From Sphingomonas metalli (GTDB lineage: Bacteria > Pseudomonadota > Alphaproteobacteria > Sphingomonadales > Sphingomonadaceae), in assembly GCF_014641735.1 (NCBI RefSeq), contig NZ_BMIH01000007.1, forward strand, positions 1-41,607: a DNA stretch of 41,607 nucleotides, written 5' to 3'. Position numbers and translations under genes: made by a program. Positions 25,563 to 34,347 of the stretch are shown one piece after another. The notes under the pieces are model-generated. The model searched no databases. It was not told where the DNA came from and was given only the letters and a program-made list of their open reading frames with translations. How positions within the stretch are numbered: position 1 is the first letter of the stretch; each line of letters starts with the position of its first letter.

Positions 25563-26866
25563 CTCCGGCGTCGTCGATCATCGCTCCCGGCAAGGGCCGC
25601 AGCATGGCCGTGGTCCAGCTGCTGGCCGTGCTGCTCTGCCTGTCAATGAATTTGATGGACGGGTTCGATCTGCTCGCCATGTCGTTCACGGCGCCGGCTG
25701 TGGCCGCCGAATGGACGATCGCGCCGGACCGGCTGGGCCTGTTGTTCAGCGCGGGCCTCGCCGGTATGGCGGCAGGCGCGCTGGCCCTGTCGCCGCTGGC
25801 CGACATCATCGGGCGGCGCCGCACGATCCTGCTCTGCCTGGTCTTCGTCGCGAGCGGCATGATCGGCGCCGGCATGTCGCACTCCTTCGCCCAGCTGTCG
25901 GCGGCCCGCATCGTCACCGGCATCGGCGTGGGGGCGATCATCAGCAGCACCGGCGCGATGGTGTACGAGTTCGCGTCCGACCGCTATCGCGGGCTGGCGA
26001 TGGGAGCGATGGCGGTATGCTTTCCCGCCGGCGCGACGCTGGGCGGCGGCGTCGCGTTGCTGCTGATCGACGGCTTCGGCTGGCGCGGCGTGTTCCTGGC
26101 CGGCGGCGCGGCCACGGCGGTGCTGATCCCGCTCGTCGCCCTGTACCTGCCCGAATCGCCCAGCTTCCTCGCCCAGACCGGCCACGCCGCCGATGCCGAG
26201 CGCGCCCGAGACATGCTGGCACGGATGGAGCGGCCACTGCCGATCGCAGCACGCCCGGCCGAACGCCAGTCCTTCGCCGGCAAGATCGCGGAGATCGTCG
26301 GGCCCGGCCTGCGCCGTTCGTCACTGGCGCTGGGCGGATTGTTCCTGCTGGTGATGCTGTCCTTCTACTTCATCATCAACTGGGCACCGAAGTTGGTGAC
26401 GATGCTGGGTGCCACCGGACGGGATGGGATCGCGGCGGGACTGTACCTGAATATTGGCGGCATGGCCGGCGGTCTGATCGCGGGGCTGGCCATTTCCCGC
26501 TATGGTCTTTCACGGGTAACGCAGGTCGCCGTTGGCGCGATGGGATTGGCTGTCGGGTGGTTCGGGATCGCTGCCAGTGCTGGCGGTGCAATCCTCATCA
26601 GTTCGGCGCTCGGCCTCGGCTTCACAATGTTCGCGACCATGGCTTCAATATACATGCTGCTAGCAGCAGCGTTTCCGCCCCGCGTCCGCGTCACTGCGGC
26701 AGGCCTGATTGCTACAGCGGGGCGGGTTGGTTCAGTGTTGGGTCCACTGGTTGGGGGATCCCTGCTGGCGGCGGGCCTCACGCCCGAGTTGATCTGCATC
26801 CTCCTCGCCGTGCCCGCTCTTATGGCCGCAATGCTGGTTCGTCTGTCGCCACCCCTCGGCGAATAG
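25559..26866 (+). CDS. MFS transporter, aromatic acid:H+ symporter (AAHS) type
   Basis: A 435-residue protein with 12 predicted membrane helices. Helix 1 carries the DGFDLLAMSFTAP motif typical of AAHS members such as PcaK/GalT, and the loop 2-3 signature is DIIGRRRTILLC. The loop after helix 6 is charged (about residues 205-245). It is the last gene of the erythronate-dehydrogenase-like operon, with an ATGA overlap. It probably imports the aromatic or hydroxy acid processed by this regulon. From about 26,460 on, third-position GC appears lower than in the first two thirds, a possible recombination seam. Confidence 0.9.
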   Translation: MTPASSIIAPGKGRSMAVVQLLAVLLCLSMNLMDGFDLLAMSFTAPAVAAEWTIAPDRLGLLFSAGLAGMAAGALALSPLADIIGRRRTILLCLVFVASGMIGAGMSHSFAQLSAARIVTGIGVGAIISSTGAMVYEFASDRYRGLAMGAMAVCFPAGATLGGGVALLLIDGFGWRGVFLAGGAATAVLIPLVALYLPESPSFLAQTGHAADAERARDMLARMERPLPIAARPAERQSFAGKIAEIVGPGLRRSSLALGGLFLLVMLSFYFIINWAPKLVTMLGATGRDGIAAGLYLNIGGMAGGLIAGLAISRYGLSRVTQVAVGAMGLAVGWFGIAASAGGAILISSALGLGFTMFATMASIYMLLAAAFPPRVRVTAAGLIATAGRVGSVLGPLVGGSLLAAGLTPELICILLAVPALMAAMLVRLSPPLGE

Positions 26867-26931
26867 GCTGTACCAGCAAATGACTATGATACAGATCACA
26901 TAGTTGGGAGCTACATACGGCAAGGTGTCGC

Positions 26932-27395
26932 TTAACACTTTAGAATGCGCGCGCCTTCTCGACCCGGAGCTCTCCCGCTCCGTCCGCAACGAGGCCTTGC
27001 AAACCAGATCTTAACACCATCGGCGTCGACGATTAGGCGAAACTCTCGGAGATGATTGAAGCTGAGGAGTATCGCCGACCGATCGGCCTGTCCAAACGCC
27101 TTGAAGATGCTCAGATCTGCAACCTTGATCGTCGTGCGCCCACATCCTGATCCGATAGTCGCATGGTCCTTAACCTGCGCCATGGGTACCTGTGCCGCCT
27201 TGCCGTTGGCGCCGCGATTCGCGCGCAGCGGCACAATGAGGGCCGGAAGGCCGGCGCGCGCGGCGAAGGTTCAATGGCGCGGCTCCTTCGCGCGCCCGTA
27301 TCGATCACGGCCATATCGGCGGCGCCGTTCAGAACCACCGGGACCGCGAGTAGCACTTCTGTCGCCTTGGTCGCGTTGGTCGGCTTGCCCCACAA
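26932..27395 (-). pseudogene. Frameshifted retropepsin-like aspartyl protease
   Basis: The minus strand reads VPVVLNGAADMAVIDTGA (the catalytic DTGA of retroviral-type aspartyl proteases), then loses frame near 27,270. It continues in the next frame as TFAARAGLPALIVPLRANRG and ADLSIFKAFGQADRSAILLS, ending with the usual strand FRLIVDADGVKIWF. One frameshift and a missing N-terminus make it a remnant. The remainder of the 26,867-27,682 gap holds no other gene I can support; its downstream end carries the promoter for the next unit. Confidence 0.6.
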
Positions 27396-27627
27396 GCGCT
27401 TAATCTTGAGGCAAGGACCCAGTTGCGGTCGTCAGAAGCCCATCAAGAGTTCCCCGACTTCCGCCTCTTGTTCATCTCGATCAGGACGGCCAGAACTGGC
27501 CCGAGCGGCGGAGAAGTAGGATTTGGGCTGAGGGGCAGTCGTTCCTCCACTCTGTTGCGTGTAAGCTCGAGTCCCGCCGCGAACAGCGGACTTTTCAAGG
27601 CGATCTTTGCACAGGCCCCCCTACACC

Positions 27628-27653
27628 GGAGCGTTCCGCTGTCCTGCATCGTT
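27628..27653 (+). promoter_or_regulatory. Candidate EcfG (general stress sigma factor) promoter
   Basis: GGAGC (27628-27632), a 17-bp spacer and CGTT (27650-27653) match the alphaproteobacterial EcfG consensus GGAAC-N16/17-CGTT with one change. It ends 29 bp before the start of the SDR-catalase unit, whose products are typical general-stress-response targets. The match is short and could be chance. Confidence 0.4.
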
Positions 27654-27682
27654 GGGCCTCCAGCGCATTAGATAGGACGGCC

Positions 27683-28558
27683 ATGACCGACGATCCCCGC
27701 AGCAGCGAACCGACCAGCTTTCCCGACGAGTCAACCCAGCCCCGACCGGGTCTGGAGCGATCGATGCACACCAAGCCGGATCACGGTGAGCATAGCTATG
27801 CCGGCAAAGGAGCGCTCGAAGGCCGAGCCGCGCTGATCACCGGCGGCGACTCGGGCATCGGCAAGGCGGTCGCTATTGCCTACGCGCGCGAGGGCGCGGA
27901 CGTTGCGATCTCCTATCTCGCCGACGAGCAGGCCGACGCCGTGGATACGCGCACCTGGGTCGAGAAGGCGGGTCGCCGCTGCCTGCTGCTGCCCGGCGAC
28001 ATCCGAGACCGCGATCATTGCGCCGACCTCGTCGAGCGCACCGTGGCCGAGTTCGGTAGGCTCGACATACTCGTTAACAATGCCGCCGCGCAGACGATCA
28101 ACGAGGACCTGTGCGACATCGACGACGACGAGATGCAGGGTGCCTTCGCCGCCAACGTCTTTGCTATGATCCGCCTCGCCAAGGCCGCCGTTTCGCACAT
28201 GAAGCCGGGTGCCGCAATTATCAACACGACCAGCGTCCAGGCCAAAGTCGCGACCAAGAACATGATCGTCTACGCGACGACTAAGGGCGCGATTTCGAGT
28301 TACACAATCGGTCTTTCCAACCTGCTCGCGCCCAAGGGCATCCGCGTCAATGCGGTAGCGCCCGGACCCGTGTGGACGCCGATCCAGCCGATCGCCAAAG
28401 ATCCGGACGAGCTCAAGACGCTCGGCCAGAACACACCGCTCGGCCGCGCTGGCCAGCCGGGCGAGCTCGCCGGCGCCTACGTCCTCCTAGCCTCGGCGGA
28501 GGGCAGCTACATGACCGGAGCGGTGATCCCGGTGACAGGCGGCATGCCGATGTACTGA
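27683..28558 (+). CDS. SDR family oxidoreductase, YghA/general-stress-protein-39 type
   Basis: A 291-residue protein with the long hydrophilic N-terminus of this group (about 40 residues, including HTKPDHGEHSYAGKG), then LITGGDSGIGKAV, VNNAA, catalytic Ser184, Tyr197 and Lys201 (VYATTKGA) and a C-terminal TGAVIPVTGG. Relatives (YghA, GS39, YdaD) are stress-induced dehydrogenases of unclear substrate. The catalase gene begins 42 bp after its stop, so the two are probably co-transcribed. Confidence 0.9.
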   Translation: MTDDPRSSEPTSFPDESTQPRPGLERSMHTKPDHGEHSYAGKGALEGRAALITGGDSGIGKAVAIAYAREGADVAISYLADEQADAVDTRTWVEKAGRRCLLLPGDIRDRDHCADLVERTVAEFGRLDILVNNAAAQTINEDLCDIDDDEMQGAFAANVFAMIRLAKAAVSHMKPGAAIINTTSVQAKVATKNMIVYATTKGAISSYTIGLSNLLAPKGIRVNAVAPGPVWTPIQPIAKDPDELKTLGQNTPLGRAGQPGELAGAYVLLASAEGSYMTGAVIPVTGGMPMY

Positions 28559-28600
28559 CCCGACCCGCCTCCCATCTTCTTCGATCCCGACAGGAACATC

Positions 28601-30688
28601 ATGACCGACTTTACCGCTCTCAACGCCGGCCACGGCGGCGAAACCCATCAGGTTGCCGATGACGATCATCCGGTTCTCACCACAAACCACGGCACGCCGA
28701 TCAGCGACAACCAGAACCAGCTGAAGGCGGGAGCGCGCGGGCCCGTGCTGCTGGAGGACGAGGTTTACCGCGAGAAGATCAACCACTTCGACCACGAGCG
28801 CATTCCGGAGCGCATCGTCCACGCCCGCGGCTCGGCCGCACACGGCTATTTCGAATGCACCGAGAGCCTGTCCGACATCACCGTCGCTGACCTGTTCCAG
28901 AAGAAGGGCCAGCGCACCGACGTGTTCGTCCGCTTCTCGACCGTCGCGGGCGGTGCGGGGTCGATCGACACGCCGCGCGACGTGCGTGGCTTCGCGGTCA
29001 AGTTCTACACCCGGCAGGGCAACTGGGACCTCGTCGGCAACAATATCCCCGTGTTCTTCATCCAGGATGCCATCAAGTTCCCCGACCTGATCCACGCCGC
29101 CAAGATGGAGGCCGACCGCGGCTACCCGCAGGCCGCGACCGCGCACGACACCTTCTGGGACTTTATCTCGCTGATGCCGGAGTCCACCCACATGATCATG
29201 TGGGCAATGTCCGATCGCACGTTGCCGCGCACCTTCGCCAACATGGAGGGGTTCGGCGTTCATACCTTCCGCTTCATCTCGAAGGAGGGGAAGAGCACCT
29301 TCGTCAAGTTCCACTGGAAGCCGAAGGCGGGTCTCGCCTCGACGATCTGGGACGAAACGGTAAAGATCGCCGGTGCCGATCCCGACTTCCAGCGCCGGGA
29401 CCTTTTTGAGCGGATCGAGCGCGGCGATTACCCCGAGTGGGAGCTCGGCGTGCAGCTGTTCGATGAGGAGTTCGCCAACAGCCAGCCCTACGATGTACTT
29501 GATGCGACCAAGATCATCCCCGAGGAGGTGCTGCCGGTCCGCATTGTCGGCAAGATGGTGCTCGACCGCTATCCGGACAACTATTTCGCGGAGACTGAAC
29601 AGGCCGCGTTCGTGCCGAGCCACGTCGTGCCGGGCATCGGCTTCTCGAACGACCCGCTGCTGCAGGGCCGCCTGTTCAGCTACACCGACACGCAGCTGTC
29701 GCGGCTGGGCTCAGTCAACTTCCACCAGCTGCCGATCAACTCGGCCAAGGGCCGCGCCGAGGCGGCCGGCTGCCCCTTCATGAACCAGCAGCGCGACGGT
29801 CACATGCAGATGGCGGTGCCCAAGGGCCGCGCCAACTACGAGCCCAACAGCCTGGCGAAGGTCGGCGAGCCGGGCGGCGCGCGCGAGGACCCGGACGGCG
29901 GCTACAAGACCTTCCCGTCGGAAGAGCAGGGCCAAAAGCTGCGCATCCGGCCGGAGAGCTTCGCAGACCACTACAGCCAGGCACGGCTGTTCTTCCGGTC
30001 GATGGACCCGGCCGAGCAGGCCCATATCGCCTCGGCGCTGGTCTTCGAGCTCAGCAAGGTGTCGCTCGAGCATATTCGCACCGCGATGATGGCGAACCTG
30101 CGGAACGTCGACGAGAGGCTGGCCAGCCGCGTCGCCGACGGACTGGCGATGGACCTGCCCGACGCCTCGCCGACCGCCGCGCCGGTGCTCGACATGGAGC
30201 CGTCGCCCGCGCTCCGCATCATCCGCGGTCCGCTGGAAAAGCACACGCTGGAGGGTCGCACCGTCGGCATCCTGATCGCCGACGGCTCTGATGCCGGTGA
30301 AATCGCGGCGGTCACCGATGCGGTCGCCAAGGCCAAGGGCCACGCGCTGCTGATCGCACCCAAGGTGGGCAAAGTGCCGCTTTCGGACGGCTCGGCGGTA
30401 GTCGCCGACAAGCAGCTGTTCGGCCAGCCGTCCGTGACGGTCGACGCCTGCGCAGTGATCCTGTCAGCGGAGGCGACCGCCAAGCTGACCAAGGAGGGCG
30501 CTGCGGTGCAGTGGGTGATGGACGCGTTCGGCCATCTCAAGGCGATCGGCTACAACGCGGATGCCAAGCCGTTGCTCGACAAGGCGGGTGTCGAGCCCGG
30601 CGATGGCGTCACCGACCTCGCCGGCTTTGTCGAGGCGGCCAAAAAGCGCTACTGGGATCGAGAACCGACCGTCCGGACGCTCGCGTAA
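28601..30688 (+). CDS. katE: Large-subunit (clade 2) monofunctional catalase
   Basis: A 695-residue haem catalase: catalytic His74 in [12 protein letters not shown], the [18 protein letters not shown] signature, an Asn in [11 protein letters not shown], and the proximal haem Tyr in [14 protein letters not shown]. After about residue 530 comes the class-I-glutaminase-like domain found only in large-subunit HPII/KatE enzymes ([20 protein letters not shown]; a C-terminal helix [20 protein letters not shown]). It removes hydrogen peroxide in the cytosol. Length is usual for the clade. It lies second in a stress unit and is followed by a strong hairpin. Confidence 0.97.
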   Translation: MTDFTALNAGHGGETHQVADDDHPVLTTNHGTPISDNQNQLKAGARGPVLLEDEVYREKINHFDHERIPERIVHARGSAAHGYFECTESLSDITVADLFQKKGQRTDVFVRFSTVAGGAGSIDTPRDVRGFAVKFYTRQGNWDLVGNNIPVFFIQDAIKFPDLIHAAKMEADRGYPQAATAHDTFWDFISLMPESTHMIMWAMSDRTLPRTFANMEGFGVHTFRFISKEGKSTFVKFHWKPKAGLASTIWDETVKIAGADPDFQRRDLFERIERGDYPEWELGVQLFDEEFANSQPYDVLDATKIIPEEVLPVRIVGKMVLDRYPDNYFAETEQAAFVPSHVVPGIGFSNDPLLQGRLFSYTDTQLSRLGSVNFHQLPINSAKGRAEAAGCPFMNQQRDGHMQMAVPKGRANYEPNSLAKVGEPGGAREDPDGGYKTFPSEEQGQKLRIRPESFADHYSQARLFFRSMDPAEQAHIASALVFELSKVSLEHIRTAMMANLRNVDERLASRVADGLAMDLPDASPTAAPVLDMEPSPALRIIRGPLEKHTLEGRTVGILIADGSDAGEIAAVTDAVAKAKGHALLIAPKVGKVPLSDGSAVVADKQLFGQPSVTVDACAVILSAEATAKLTKEGAAVQWVMDAFGHLKAIGYNADAKPLLDKAGVEPGDGVTDLAGFVEAAKKRYWDREPTVRTLA

Positions 30689-30694
30689 ATGGAA

Positions 30695-30732
30695 GACGTG
30701 GCTGGCTTATGGTTTCTCAAGCTAGCCACGTC
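30695..30732 (+). terminator. Stem-loop after katE
   Basis: GACGTGGCTGGCTT and AAGCTAGCCACGTC form a 14-bp stem (one G-U pair) around a 10-base loop, starting six bases after the catalase stop. No T-run follows, so it may act as a Rho-assisted terminator or mRNA 3'-end stabiliser. Confidence 0.65.
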
Positions 30733-30855
30733 GACCCAGAAGCTGCTCCCAGCTCAGGTTGACGATCTCGTGAGCGGAAGCTCGTTCACTTCAACTATCG
30801 GTCCGTGAGCCATTCTGAGCGGAGTCGTCTGGCGCTATCGCGCGTTTGAAGAAGC

Positions 30856-32334
30856 ATGGACCAGAAGCAAACACCCATTCTCGAGGCGCTCGCGACGATG
30901 GAGCGAAGGCCGGTCCGCGGCTTCGGCGCTCCGGGACACAACCTAGGCCGAGGGGCGGCGCGCGACGTTCGCAGGCTGCTCGGGTCACGCGTCTTCGAGG
31001 CAGACGTGATCACGCCCAAGGGGCTCGATGACCGGACCGAGGGTGCGCACGTCGTCCAGCGAGCCCACGAGATTGCAGCCGAGGCGTGGAACGCTGACTT
31101 CTGCCGGTTCGTCACCGGCGGGTCGACGCTGAGCCTCCACATGGCGCTGGCCGCGGTCGCTCGCGCTGGGGATACGGTGCTGTTCGCCGCAAACGTTCAC
31201 AAGGCTGAGCGAGCTCACGCGTTGGCGGCGGGACTGGATGCTCGCATCGTGCCGGTCATCGTCGACGAGGCTTGGGACATCGAGCACGGCGTCAGCCAGA
31301 ACGCACTCGCCGCCGCTCTGGATGCCAATCCAGCTGCCAAGGCGTTCGTAGTCGTATCGCCGACGTACTATGGCGTCACCAGCGACATCGCCGCCTTAGT
31401 CGACCTATGCCACCACCGTGGCGTACCCTTAATCTGCGATGCGGCCTGGGGCGGCGCTTTCGCTTTCTGTGAGGCGTTGCCGCACGATGCGCTGACCAAA
31501 GGCGCAGACGTCGCGGTGTACAGCATGCATAAGACCATGGGTGCGCTGACGCAGGGCTCGGCACTACTTGCGCGTGGCGAGTTGGTCGATCAGCAGCAGC
31601 TGTGGATGGCCTACGAGCTATACGAGACGACGAGCCCGTCGGTGCCGATCCTCGCTAGTCTCGACGCTGCACGGCGCGATCACGCCGTCGATGGCGAAGC
31701 CACATGGAGCGCAACGATCGCCCGGGCAAAAACTCTGCGTGAACGTATCGCCGCAATCGATGGCCTTCGCGTCCTTGGCGAGCCAGATATCCCGCCTGGA
31801 GCCGAGCTCGACCCCACCAAGGTGCTGATCGACGTGTCCGCGCTTGGCGTTTCGGGCTATGCGATCGACGACTGGTTGAACGAACATCACCGGATTTGTG
31901 TCGGGCTCTCCGATGGGCGCCATTTGCTGGCGATCGTCTCAGTCGGAACCACATCCAGCGACGTCCGCGCGTTAGCGAAAGGTTTGGCTGACTGCGTCGC
32001 ACGGCTCCGCTCCGGCGATCTTGACCTGCCGTCCGCCGCAGACGCTCCATGCATCGCGACTTTGTCGACACAGATGGCGATGGACCCGGCCGAAGCCTTC
32101 TTCGGGCCGGTCGAGCAGGTCGCGCTGACGGAAGCGGCAGGTCGCATAGCCGCGGAAACCATCGCGCCCGCCCCACCAGGCGTGCCGCGCCTCGTACCTG
32201 GCCAGCGGATCACCGCCGAGCATATCGCCTGGCTAGTCGCGAACCGTCATCTCGGCATGTTCTTGCTCGACCCAATCGACCCTTCGGAGAAAACAATCCG
32301 GTGCACCGTTGCAGACGCGTTGTCCGCGGATTGA
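30856..32334 (+). CDS. PLP-dependent Orn/Lys/Arg decarboxylase family protein
   Basis: A 492-residue fold-type I decarboxylase of the SpeA/Cad (bacillus-type) group: RGFGAPGHN near the start, FVTGGSTLSLHMAL, SPTYYGVTSDI, CDAAWGGAF and the PLP lysine Lys226 in YSMHKTMGALTQGS. It lacks the N-terminal wing domain of enterobacterial CadA/SpeC, as expected for the short branch. The C-terminal part has PGVPRLVPGQRI. It could decarboxylate arginine, lysine or ornithine to a polyamine; sequence alone does not decide. It stands alone between the catalase terminator and the SulP gene. The ATG has only a weak GAAGAAG upstream. Confidence 0.9.
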   Translation: MDQKQTPILEALATMERRPVRGFGAPGHNLGRGAARDVRRLLGSRVFEADVITPKGLDDRTEGAHVVQRAHEIAAEAWNADFCRFVTGGSTLSLHMALAAVARAGDTVLFAANVHKAERAHALAAGLDARIVPVIVDEAWDIEHGVSQNALAAALDANPAAKAFVVVSPTYYGVTSDIAALVDLCHHRGVPLICDAAWGGAFAFCEALPHDALTKGADVAVYSMHKTMGALTQGSALLARGELVDQQQLWMAYELYETTSPSVPILASLDAARRDHAVDGEATWSATIARAKTLRERIAAIDGLRVLGEPDIPPGAELDPTKVLIDVSALGVSGYAIDDWLNEHHRICVGLSDGRHLLAIVSVGTTSSDVRALAKGLADCVARLRSGDLDLPSAADAPCIATLSTQMAMDPAEAFFGPVEQVALTEAAGRIAAETIAPAPPGVPRLVPGQRITAEHIAWLVANRHLGMFLLDPIDPSEKTIRCTVADALSAD

Positions 32335-32352
32335 CCCAAACTCAGTCATTCG
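32333..32352 (+). repeat. Intergenic 20-mer, copy 2
   Basis: GACCCAAACTCAGTCATTCG begins inside the decarboxylase stop region. It is 15 of 20 identical to the copy at 34080-34099, which sits in the same position relative to the next gene's stop. Confidence 0.4.
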
Positions 32353-32474
32353 TTGGAGCTCGCGCTGTTCTCGCTTCCGGTCGCCCGTTCATGAGCCGCC
32401 CGCTTTGCCTGACTCCTCGCGCGCTTAGTTGCGCTCGGCGCGAGCCTCACTTAATGGCCGCAGCAATCGCAAGG

Positions 32475-32519
32475 ACCCGGTGAGATACCGGGTGGCTATT
32501 CCGGCCGCCAATCCGCCGG
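32475..32519 (+). promoter_or_regulatory. Tandem hairpins in the SulP leader, possible cis-regulatory RNA
   Basis: ACCCGGT (32475-32481), loop GAGAT and ACCGGGT (32487-32493) form a perfect 7-bp hairpin. CCGGC (32501-32505) and GCCGG (32515-32519) form a second, joined by GGCTATT. The pair ends 65 bp before the SulP start, in a 250-bp gap with no gene. Compact paired hairpins in front of a transporter gene suggest a structured leader. Structured RNAs upstream of sulfate-transporter genes are known in alphaproteobacteria, but I cannot match this one by eye. Confidence 0.35.
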
Positions 32520-32584
32520 ACAACATCACACATGCAACCTGACTGCGCCGCTCGCTGCGCCATGTGCCCTGATGTGGACTTTCC

Positions 32585-34081
32585 ATGACATTCGATTTCG
32601 CTTCCTATCGCCGCCAGTGGTTCACTGACGGCGCCGCCGCCCGCCGCGATGTCCTGGCGGGCATCGTGGTCGCGCTCGCCCTCATCCCGGAGGCGATCGG
32701 CTTCTCGATCATCGCCGGCGTAGACCCGCGCGTCGGCCTCTACGCGTCGGTGGCGATTGCCCTAACGATCTCGCTGATCGGTGGCCGGCCTGGCATGATT
32801 TCCGCGGCGACTGCGGCAGTTGCCGTCGTCGTGATCCCGCTCGTCCGCGAGCACGGCGTCGAATACCTCTATGCAGCGACGATACTGATGGGGCTCATTC
32901 AGATCGCCGCGGGTATGCTGCGGCTCGACCTCGTCATGCAATTCGTATCCCGCTCGGTCATCACGGGCTTCGTCAACGCACTCGCCATCCTGATCTTTAT
33001 GGCGCAGCTGCCCCAGCTGACCAACGTCGGGTGGGATACCTACGCGATGGTCGCCGCTGGCCTTGCCATCATCTACGGCCTGCCGCGCGTCACCAAGGCG
33101 GTGCCCTCGCCGCTGGTTGCAATCCTGATCCTCAGCGCGATCAGCATCGGCATGGGCCTTAGCGTCAACACAGTCGGCGATATGGGCAAGCTGCCCGAAG
33201 GGCTGCCCAGCGTCGCTTTCCCGAACGTGCCGCTGACGATCGACACGCTGCGGATCATCCTTCCTTATTCCCTGACGATGGCTGCGGTCGGCCTGCTGGA
33301 ATCGCTGCTCACCGCACAGATCGTCGACGACATGACCGATACCGACAGCGACAAGCGAGTGGAGTGCGCCGGCCAGGGCGGATCGAACATCGTCGCCGCG
33401 ATCTTCGGCGGCATGGGCGGCTGCGCGATGATCGGCCAGTCAGTCATCAACGTCACTTCCGGTGGTCGCGGCCGACTGTCGACCTTCGTCGCCGGCGGCT
33501 TCCTGCTGTTCCTGCTGGCGGTGCTTGGTCCCTATGTCGGGCGCGTGCCGATGCCGGCGCTCGTCGCCATCATGATCATGGTGTCGATCGGCACCTTCAG
33601 CTGGAACTCGATCGCCAATCTGCGCCGTCATCCGCCGACCTCATCGATCGTCATGCTGACGACGGTCGTGGTGGTCGTCGCAACGCGAGATCTGTCGCTT
33701 GGCGTGGTCGCTGGCGTGCTGCTGTCCGGCATCTTCTTCGCCGGCAAGGTGCAGCGGATGTTTTCGGTCGAGCGCGAGGAAACGGCAGACGGTATCGGGG
33801 CAACCTATCGAGTCACCGGCGAGATCTTCTTCGCTTCGGTCAACCGGTTTACCCACGCGTTTCAGGCGGAGGGGCCGACACGACGGGTAGTGATTGATGT
33901 GACCCACGCTCACTTCTGGGACATTTCGGGCGTCGGCGCGCTGGACAAGATCGTCGCCCGCTTGCGTCGTGACGGACGTGACGTCGAGGTGATCGGGTAC
34001 AACCAGGCCAGCGCCGATCTCGTCGACCGCTTCGCGTTGCACGACAAGACTGGCGTCGAGTTGGGATTGTCGCCGCATTGA
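32585..34081 (+). CDS. SulP family inorganic anion transporter with STAS domain
   Basis: A 498-residue protein with 10-12 membrane helices: an early [22 protein letters not shown] signature (key residues PEAIGFS, PRVGLY), then [41 protein letters not shown], and a C-terminal cytosolic STAS domain (residues about 395-498; [22 protein letters not shown] region). SulP proteins move sulfate, bicarbonate or dicarboxylates. The PEAIGF variant and the [17 protein letters not shown] loop are typical of the bacterial SulP subset often near stress or carbonate genes. Substrate cannot be assigned. It is preceded by the hairpin leader and is apparently monocistronic. Confidence 0.92.
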   Translation: MTFDFASYRRQWFTDGAAARRDVLAGIVVALALIPEAIGFSIIAGVDPRVGLYASVAIALTISLIGGRPGMISAATAAVAVVVIPLVREHGVEYLYAATILMGLIQIAAGMLRLDLVMQFVSRSVITGFVNALAILIFMAQLPQLTNVGWDTYAMVAAGLAIIYGLPRVTKAVPSPLVAILILSAISIGMGLSVNTVGDMGKLPEGLPSVAFPNVPLTIDTLRIILPYSLTMAAVGLLESLLTAQIVDDMTDTDSDKRVECAGQGGSNIVAAIFGGMGGCAMIGQSVINVTSGGRGRLSTFVAGGFLLFLLAVLGPYVGRVPMPALVAIMIMVSIGTFSWNSIANLRRHPPTSSIVMLTTVVVVVATRDLSLGVVAGVLLSGIFFAGKVQRMFSVEREETADGIGATYRVTGEIFFASVNRFTHAFQAEGPTRRVVIDVTHAHFWDISGVGALDKIVARLRRDGRDVEVIGYNQASADLVDRFALHDKTGVELGLSPH

Positions 34082-34099
34082 CCCAGAATCAGACGTTCG
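34080..34099 (+). repeat. Intergenic 20-mer, copy 3
   Basis: GACCCAGAATCAGACGTTCG overlaps the SulP stop, as copy 2 overlaps the decarboxylase stop. The gap 34,082-34,347 contains nothing else I can support. Confidence 0.4.
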
Positions 34100-34347
34100 C
34101 GCCGTCTTCGTTGCTTCTCAACTTCAGACGTTCAGTCATGTTCGGAGCGGGAGTCGTGCAGCCAGCATCGGCGCAGGCCGGGCGGTCGTTAGTTGTCCCG
34201 AAAACGATCGAATAACGGGAAAGCGGGGGGCTTCTCGCAACTCACCTGCCGATAGTAATGTGAGAAGGGCGCTCCCACTTCGATCGCCATACGCTTCGCC
34301 TTGCCTCCATGTGGGCAGGCGGTGAAGATGCCGGCTCGGGGGTGACG

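Noticed and set aside
26891..26905. CRP-like TGATA-n-TCACA sequence after the MFS gene
   Set aside because: Half-match only, positioned downstream of a gene and upstream of a pseudogene's end.
27443..27649. Minus-strand 68-codon frame in the gap before the SDR gene
   Set aside because: No recognisable domain or ribosome-binding site, and it overlaps the likely promoter of the stress unit.
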